Assembly (NCBI RefSeq): GCF_014164505.1
Contig: NZ_JACJFI010000019.1
Span: forward strand, 1 to 32,897
Reading direction: 5' to 3'
Length of the DNA stretch: 32,897 nt
DNA from: Shewanella sp. SG41-4
Lineage (GTDB): Bacteria > Pseudomonadota > Gammaproteobacteria > Enterobacterales > Shewanellaceae
Shown piece by piece: positions 27,315-32,897 of this stretch. Every line of letters begins with the position of its first letter. Position 1 is the stretch's first letter. The position numbers and the translations under genes are program-made. The notes under the pieces are model-generated. The model was given only the letters and a program-made list of their open reading frames with translations, made no database searches and had not been told where the DNA came from.

Positions 27315-29771
27315 TTAAAATACAGAGCCCATCTCATCTGCCGACAAACCAAATGGCATTACCGTTAACTTACCTTCAATACGCACAAGTTGGAAAAACT
27401 GCGGCATATTAAATACTGATGAGTGCTGTTTTTGCTCGTCAAATACATACAAGTGGCTTTCTTTAGCGACAAAATCATTGATACCGGTGTGTTGATATTG
27501 TAAATGTTCAAGCTGATTGTGTTCATCCGAGATAAACACATCAAGGGTTTGATTACGTTCACGTAAAAAATATTGTTTAGCCCCAATAGCAATGAAATTT
27601 TGGATCACCAATGGTACATTCAAATCACGATCGGCAACGGCCACGAGACGAGGCAACGCAGAGGAATCAACATTTTCAGTACCTGTTATCGAGTCTACTT
27701 TACGGTAAGTGACACCTAATACATTGAAATAAATATTATATTGCTGTTCCGCAATCATGATCGGATGCACCAATGTATTAGCCTGATTAACCTTCTTCAT
27801 CAAGCCATAACAACGTAACAGTAGTGTTTTGAGTTGATTAAAAATCGGTTGTTTTAATTTTGCCGAGCAACTAATAATCGATAAATCAACTTGCTCATTT
27901 GAGCGTTTTAATCCCAGAATAATAAATGAAATAGCCTCGAGCAATGCGGTTTTGCCATTAAAACGGTGACACTGCCATTCACCCCAACTGTTTAAACAAA
28001 CCACTGCGACCGATGACAACATGCTGATTTTTGTCTGACCAAAAGAGAGTATGTTGGCATTAACATGTTCCAATACCAGTTCTTGTTCATCCAATAGCGT
28101 GGTCGGATCTTTATCCATATTGGTAATCAACACAATTTTTTGATAACACCATGGTTCGCATAAATCACGTTTATTAACCGTTGGTATATTGTGCATAACA
28201 GGGATGAGTTTGCGCGTTAGGTAACTCAATTTATCTGTCCGTCTTTTACCACGTCCAACTTGAAACCATTGAGTATCTGTCGTTGCGAGTCCATTCAACA
28301 CTGACCATGCGACTAAACTGCATATATTATCCGCTTCGTGAATTGAAGAATTATCGAACTCATTTCTTTGATTGCGTGCAACCGCTTGAGACGGATCTTT
28401 GTCGACATAAGCTTGGCGATATAGATAAAAACGAGATGCTTTTTTGCAATGAAAAACTGTTAAGGATTTTTCAGCAGTCGATAAACTCCATAAGCGGTTC
28501 AGAGGCTGCACTAAATGATCATCACCACTAAAGTAAGTATGTAGTTTACGCGCCAACAAACCTAATTCTTCAACCCGCATACGTTCACTTAGCGTTTGTT
28601 TTGAAGCAAATTCCAGTAGATTCTTGTAACTAACTAATAGCAGTTCACTGAGTTGCTGATTGAACCATTTTAACTGGCCGGCATGCCAATGAGGGCTATT
28701 ATCCAATGTGGTCAACAGCTCATGACTCCATCCCCATTGCTTAACCAGTATGTTCATTTTCTCAACCCGCCAGTCTGCCGCACTATGTAGTGATAAACAC
28801 GATAACGTGACACCAGACTTTAAGTAAAAACAACGTCTGACAATTTCTAAACGATTGTCATCACCTTGAGCGACCAAATAGGCTTCAATACGTTGGTAAA
28901 GCAATAAGTAAGCATCGTTATTAACACTAAAATCTTGTTGCTCACAATGTTGCCAAATTTGTTGGGTAATCAGTGTTGTACGGGGATATTCCGAGGCATA
29001 AGTTTCTAGCAATAATACTTTTAATAATGCTTTATGAGGTTTATTAAGCCCTTTATACAGCTGCCATAAAGAGGCACCAAAATACTCTGCTGCAGGCAAA
29101 GAATTGATATCACCAAGATAAAGTAAATTGACATCCGACGCTGTATTTTGACCGTTTGCATCGGGCCACCAAGCAACAACTTTACCTGCAAGCCGAATGT
29201 GAGAGCGATAAAACTCTTCTAATAACAGCCAATGCTGACTACTGCCACTATGCTCTAATCCTACTGGCTGGCAATTATCAAATGTGCTGCACTCTCTAAA
29301 TTGCATCGGATGCACAAGATAAAAGTTCACTTCAAAATCAAAACCTGCAAACCAATCACTGATAAGTTTGTTCTTATATTCAATTAATTTCAGCTGGTCT
29401 TGAGTCAGTTTACTATTGTAAACCAACCATATATCGACATCACTTTGCGGGTTTTGGCCAAAGCTTGCAGTGCTTCCCATGGCATATACGCCTTCAAAAA
29501 CACAATCACTTGGTTGGTTCACCTCAGGAATCGATAAAGACAAGGCATCACATGCTGAAATTATCGCATCTGATAAGGTAAAATTGTGAATACCACAAGG
29601 CGTGTCAGGGTCAATAATACCGTGCACATCGATTTGATTATGATGTATAAGAAAGGGAATTAGATGAAATAAATGTTGCTGTAAATCAGGCAAGACATTC
29701 AGTATTCTAGCCAATCTGGTACTATTTAGTTTCTCTGCTAAATCCTTTTGATAATGTGCCGTTTTTGTCAA
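27315..29771 (-). CDS. cyaA: Class I adenylate cyclase
   Basis: CyaA makes cyclic AMP, the ligand of CRP. The 818-aa protein (848 in E. coli) has an N-terminal catalytic domain with the nucleotidyltransferase-type motif GSTASFGQNPQSDVDIW (99-115; D111 and D113 are the metal ligands). A long C-terminal regulatory half follows, where glucose-PTS control acts in enterobacteria. The start is TTG at 29771 with AAGGA eight bases upstream; E. coli cyaA also uses UUG, which limits its expression. It is divergent from hemC and convergent with cyaY. With the CRP-like site at frdCAB, it ties cAMP signalling to respiration in this window. Confidence 0.96.
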   Translation of the reverse strand: MTKTAHYQKDLAEKLNSTRLARILNVLPDLQQHLFHLIPFLIHHNQIDVHGIIDPDTPCGIHNFTLSDAIISACDALSLSIPEVNQPSDCVFEGVYAMGSTASFGQNPQSDVDIWLVYNSKLTQDQLKLIEYKNKLISDWFAGFDFEVNFYLVHPMQFRECSTFDNCQPVGLEHSGSSQHWLLLEEFYRSHIRLAGKVVAWWPDANGQNTASDVNLLYLGDINSLPAAEYFGASLWQLYKGLNKPHKALLKVLLLETYASEYPRTTLITQQIWQHCEQQDFSVNNDAYLLLYQRIEAYLVAQGDDNRLEIVRRCFYLKSGVTLSCLSLHSAADWRVEKMNILVKQWGWSHELLTTLDNSPHWHAGQLKWFNQQLSELLLVSYKNLLEFASKQTLSERMRVEELGLLARKLHTYFSGDDHLVQPLNRLWSLSTAEKSLTVFHCKKASRFYLYRQAYVDKDPSQAVARNQRNEFDNSSIHEADNICSLVAWSVLNGLATTDTQWFQVGRGKRRTDKLSYLTRKLIPVMHNIPTVNKRDLCEPWCYQKIVLITNMDKDPTTLLDEQELVLEHVNANILSFGQTKISMLSSVAVVCLNSWGEWQCHRFNGKTALLEAISFIILGLKRSNEQVDLSIISCSAKLKQPIFNQLKTLLLRCYGLMKKVNQANTLVHPIMIAEQQYNIYFNVLGVTYRKVDSITGTENVDSSALPRLVAVADRDLNVPLVIQNFIAIGAKQYFLRERNQTLDVFISDEHNQLEHLQYQHTGINDFVAKESHLYVFDEQKQHSSVFNMPQFFQLVRIEGKLTVMPFGLSADEMGSVF

Positions 29772-29862
29772 GATTGACTTCCTTATTCCTTTCTCTAAAG
29801 CAACTATCTGGTAATAATTAATGATAAAAGCCTAACCCTTAACGGCTATTATTGCCAATCAA

Positions 29863-29889
29863 GATCACACTTTTATTAAAAAAGTGATC
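29863..29889. repeat. 27-bp near-palindrome in the cyaA-hemC divergent region
   Basis: GATCAC-ac-TTTT-att-AAAA-aa-GTGATC is symmetrical apart from a few central and flanking bases. It lies 92 bases from the cyaA start and 157 from hemC. It does not fit the CRP consensus well. It may be a regulator site or a hairpin. The remaining divergent region (29772-30045) shows no gene. Confidence 0.5.
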
Positions 29890-30045
29890 ATCGTAGCATT
29901 TATTTTTTATTTCACCAGTAGCTAACAAACAATATTAATCAAAAATAAGCCCTACAGACTTCAAACAATTGCCATCGATTTGTTACATCTAAGCGTGAGC
30001 GATGATAGCATTACCCTAATGAGGCTATTTGATGGATCTACTACC

Positions 30046-30975
30046 ATGTCTGAAAATATAATTCGTATCGCAACACGTAAAAGTCCACTTGCAATGTGGC
30101 AAGCTGAATTTGTAAAAGCTGAGCTTGAGCGTATTCATCCAGGACTGACCGTTGAGTTATTACCAATGAGTACTAAAGGTGATGTCATTTTAGATACCCC
30201 TTTAGCTAAAATCGGTGGCAAAGGGCTGTTTGTTAAGGAGCTGGAAGTTGCCATGCTTGAAAATCGTGCCGATATTGCGGTGCATTCCATGAAAGACCTG
30301 CCAGTAGAGTTTCCAGAAGGTTTAGGCTTACAGGTTATTTGTGAACGTGAAGACCCACGTGATGCATTTGTGTCAAACAGTTATAAATCTATCAGTGAAT
30401 TGCCTCAGGGCGCGGTGGTAGGTACATCTAGTTTACGCCGCCAGTGCCAAATTCGTGCTGCACGCCCTGATTTAGTCATCAAAGATTTACGCGGAAATGT
30501 CGGTACCCGTTTAGCCAAGCTAGACAGTGGTGATTATGATGCCATTATTTTAGCTGCTGCCGGATTAATTCGTTTAAAACTAAATGAACGTATCGCTAAC
30601 TTTATTTCTGCCGAAGAATCATTGCCAGCAAATGGCCAAGGTGCTGTAGGTATCGAATGCCGTACCGATGATGTGCGCGTTAAAGCCTTATTAGCCCCCC
30701 TTGAGCATTTAGAAACCCGTTATCGAGTAATTGCTGAACGAGCAATGAATACTCGTTTAGAAGGTGGATGCCAAGTCCCTATTGGTGCTTTTGCTGAAAT
30801 AAACGGTGATAACTTAACTCTACGCGGTTTAGTTGGTAATCCTGATGGCAGCCAAATAATCACAGGCACTGTTTCGGGCCCTAAAACTGATGCAGTGACA
30901 CTTGGGGAGTCTCTGGCAGAGGATTTATTGAGTCGCGGTGCTAAAACGATTTTAGATGCCGTGTATGCCAGTTAA
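30046..30975 (+). CDS. hemC: Hydroxymethylbilane synthase (porphobilinogen deaminase)
   Basis: HemC links four porphobilinogens into hydroxymethylbilane. The 309-aa protein has the start region [15 protein letters not shown], the catalytic aspartate D84 (HSMKDLP), the Arg cluster GTSSLRRQ and the dipyrromethane-cofactor cysteine C242 ([13 protein letters not shown]). The start at [10 protein letters not shown] matches the E. coli N-terminus. The open frame reaches back 22 more codons, but that part is not family-like. It is divergent from cyaA and first of hemC-hemD-hemX. Confidence 0.95.
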   Translation: MSENIIRIATRKSPLAMWQAEFVKAELERIHPGLTVELLPMSTKGDVILDTPLAKIGGKGLFVKELEVAMLENRADIAVHSMKDLPVEFPEGLGLQVICEREDPRDAFVSNSYKSISELPQGAVVGTSSLRRQCQIRAARPDLVIKDLRGNVGTRLAKLDSGDYDAIILAAAGLIRLKLNERIANFISAEESLPANGQGAVGIECRTDDVRVKALLAPLEHLETRYRVIAERAMNTRLEGGCQVPIGAFAEINGDNLTLRGLVGNPDGSQIITGTVSGPKTDAVTLGESLAEDLLSRGAKTILDAVYAS

Positions 30976-31000
30976 TCTTGTGTCATCAAGATAACAGATC

Positions 31001-31720
31001 ATGAAAGTCTTGCTAACGCGTCCACAAGGGCGCAATCAAGCAATGGAAGAGCAACTCTCATTGCGAGACGTTGCTTATCTTGTTACTCCGCTATTATCAG
31101 TTGTAGAAACCACAGAACAACTCGAACCTACTCACTTAAATAACACTGACAACTTACTGTTTATTAGTAGCAATGCAGTGGACTTTGCCGCACAAAAACT
31201 ACAACTGCAATTTCCGACTCATTGTCGATATTTTGCAGTAGGCCAAGCTACGGCAGATAGCCTAGCTCAATATAATATCAGGGCTTTTACCTCTCCAGAA
31301 GACAGTCAAGATAGCGAAGGACTATTGTCGCTAGCGCAATTACAAGATGTCGATAAACAGTCATTTATTATTGTTCGAGGGTTAGGCGGACGAGAAACAC
31401 TTGCGGATCATTTACGGCTACGAGGCGCCAACGTGAACTATTGGCAAGTCTACCAACGAGCCATGCCAAAACTTGACGGTAAAGCGATAACTCAGCAATG
31501 GAAATCGTTTGGAATTGATACCATTGTTGTCACCAGCGGTGAAATATTATCCAACTTAGTTGACCTGGTACCAAAAGAATTATTTGCATGGCTACGTGCA
31601 TGTCATATCATAGTCCCTAGTAACCGCGTCGAATTACAAGCAAAAGCAATGGGCTTAAGCCACATTACCAATGCAAATGGAGCAAATACTCAAGCTATAC
31701 TAGCGAGTCTTGCGTTATAA
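31001..31720 (+). CDS. hemD: Uroporphyrinogen-III synthase
   Basis: HemD closes and inverts ring D of hydroxymethylbilane. It is 239 aa. The family is poorly conserved, but the opening VLLTRPQGRN, LLFISSNAVDFA and the late TIVVTSGEILSNLVDLVP are typical, and the position 25 bases after hemC is decisive. No strong ribosome site is seen, which suggests coupling to hemC. Confidence 0.92.
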   Translation: MKVLLTRPQGRNQAMEEQLSLRDVAYLVTPLLSVVETTEQLEPTHLNNTDNLLFISSNAVDFAAQKLQLQFPTHCRYFAVGQATADSLAQYNIRAFTSPEDSQDSEGLLSLAQLQDVDKQSFIIVRGLGGRETLADHLRLRGANVNYWQVYQRAMPKLDGKAITQQWKSFGIDTIVVTSGEILSNLVDLVPKELFAWLRACHIIVPSNRVELQAKAMGLSHITNANGANTQAILASLAL

Positions 31721-31805
31721 TTTGTTATTGTATTGTTATCTTGCATCGACACGCATTTATTAATATTGCTTTTATTGGTTGTATTTTTGCTTTCAAGGAC
31801 TGTTC

Positions 31806-32849
31806 ATGGAAAACAATAAAAAAGATCCAAACCCGCCAGCTCACAAGGATGAGAAAGTAATTTCTCCTGTGCCAAGTCCTGTAGAAAAGCCGACACAACC
31901 CAAAAAAGGCAATGCAACCAGCCAAAAACCTGCTGACAGCAAAACCAATAATAATCAGTCAAACTCCTCAGCTAATTCACCTGTAAATAATAGTCGACGC
32001 AAAGCGAAGCCTAGCTCTTGGTGGATCCGTCTTGGGGTGTTATTCAGTTTAATCGTGGCAACTGTTGCTATTGCAGCGTGTTATTGGCTTTATTTGCAGC
32101 TTGATCAACAAAGTAATGGTCAAACTCAGTTAGGGCAAAATATCTCTGAGCAAGTAACCCAAAATAAATCGTTAAAATATGAATTACAGCAAACGGTAAT
32201 GGCAACCAATAAGCGCATTGGCACATTAGAGCAACAACAGCTGAATGATACCAAGGCTTATGCGAAATTAGCTGAGTTGCAGCAGTCTACTAAACAATTA
32301 CAAGAACGGGTTACAGTAATTGCACAGCGTAGTCCTAACCATTGGATGGCATCAGAAGCTGAATACCTTGTTCGCATGGCGGGCAGAAAACTGTGGTTAG
32401 AAAACGATCCGCAAACCGCTATTGGTTTATTACAATCGGCAGATGAGCGCATTAGTGCGATGAAAGATCCTGCATTAACAGTATTACGTAAAGCCTTAGC
32501 AGACGACATCAGCAAAGTTAAAGCATTAACAACAACAGACATCACCAATACTATCTTTGACTTAGATACCCTTATTGATGGCTTAACACAATTACCATTA
32601 AATCGCGTTGATGAAAATTTTGCTGGCAACAAAAATACCCAACAAGTAACAGATTCGATTGATGACTGGCAACAGAATTTAGCCAGCACTTGGCATGATT
32701 TAACTGACGGGTTTATTACAATCCGGAAACGGACAACTGATTTAGAACCACTATTGTCGCCTGAACAGCAATGGTATTTGGTCGAAAATATTCGCAACAA
32801 ATTATTGCAAGCGAAATTGGCATTGTACCGAATTGATCAAGTGAATTAA
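31806..32849 (+). CDS. hemX: HemX-family membrane protein
   Basis: This 347-aa inner-membrane protein is encoded behind hemCD in gammaproteobacteria. It is sometimes annotated as uroporphyrinogen-III methyltransferase, but there is no methyltransferase motif here and its role is unsettled. A Lys/Pro/Asn/Ser-rich cytoplasmic tail (1-70) precedes one membrane helix (about 74-97). A Gln-rich coiled coil (100-160) and a helical periplasmic domain with HWMASEAEYLVRMAGRKLWL follow. AAGGA before ATG 31806 sets the start; an earlier in-frame ATG at 31779 lacks one. The 48 bases after it hold no start codon I trust; hemY would be expected next. Confidence 0.9.
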   Translation: MENNKKDPNPPAHKDEKVISPVPSPVEKPTQPKKGNATSQKPADSKTNNNQSNSSANSPVNNSRRKAKPSSWWIRLGVLFSLIVATVAIAACYWLYLQLDQQSNGQTQLGQNISEQVTQNKSLKYELQQTVMATNKRIGTLEQQQLNDTKAYAKLAELQQSTKQLQERVTVIAQRSPNHWMASEAEYLVRMAGRKLWLENDPQTAIGLLQSADERISAMKDPALTVLRKALADDISKVKALTTTDITNTIFDLDTLIDGLTQLPLNRVDENFAGNKNTQQVTDSIDDWQQNLASTWHDLTDGFITIRKRTTDLEPLLSPEQQWYLVENIRNKLLQAKLALYRIDQVN

Positions 32850-32897
32850 CAACAGTCTATTTCGTTGGCGGATAAGCGGTTACAACAGTACTTTGAT

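Noticed and set aside
27304..27332. ATGGGCT/AGCCCAT inverted repeat at the cyaY-cyaA junction
   Set aside because: The stem is only 7 bp, has no T run, and extends into the cyaA coding end, so I did not call a terminator.
29884..29903. Possible CRP site in the cyaA upstream region (AGTGA-N6-TAGCA)
   Set aside because: The second half-site matches at only three of five positions, far weaker than the frd site.
32850..32897. Possible start of hemY at the window end
   Set aside because: No start codon with a ribosome site is visible in these 48 bases.

Overview
The window looks like a chromosomal segment of a Shewanella-like gammaproteobacterium. This is an inference from gene content and order, from protein similarity to E. 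coli counterparts recalled from memory, and from moderate-to-low GC. Nearly all of it is chromosomal housekeeping sequence. The exception is an accessory surface/sigma-factor block at about 13.6-20.8 kb.

Layout. (1) 1-2410: end of a diguanylate cyclase, hemB (Mg-type porphobilinogen synthase), and an exported thioredoxin-fold protein. (2) 2431-6703: the conserved gppA-like/rhlB versus trxA/rho neighbourhood. (3) 7051-10765: an frdCAB operon for a dihaem, Wolinella/Bacillus-type fumarate reductase/succinate dehydrogenase with a good CRP-like site upstream. An imperfect ~95-bp tandem repeat lies behind frdB, and the tail of a dead LysR-type regulator lies upstream of frdC. (4) 11085-13614: prmA, then dusB-fis with a promoter carrying a GC-rich discriminator. 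(5) 14157-20811: the accessory block. It holds a secreted low-complexity protein with three near-identical 29-residue repeats, an outer-membrane beta-barrel, a convergent exported subtilase, an ECF sigma factor, its membrane anti-sigma, a small lipoprotein and a Kelch protein. (6) 20878-22807: a hemerythrin-like NO-stress protein behind a 40-bp NsrR-like palindrome, a short AlbA_2-type protein, and yigB. (7) 22804-26841: yigB-xerC-DUF484-dapF-lysA-lptM, reading leftwards. (8) 26909-32849: cyaY, cyaA (TTG start), and divergent hemC-hemD-hemX.

The main discovery is in block 5. The same promoter pattern, GGAAT-16/17 nt-CGTT, occurs upstream of the sigma factor gene, upstream of the divergent subtilase gene, and upstream of the repeat-protein/barrel pair about 3.6 kb away. 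In each case it sits at a sensible distance from a Shine-Dalgarno sequence and start codon. This suggests one self-contained ECF regulon in which the sigma factor controls itself, a protease, and a secreted repeat protein with a partner barrel. I do not recognise this combination as a named system.

Other points of note: FrdC lacks the glutamate used for the E-pathway in Wolinella FrdC, the GppA-like protein is short with altered phosphate-loop residues, and HemB has lost its zinc cysteines.
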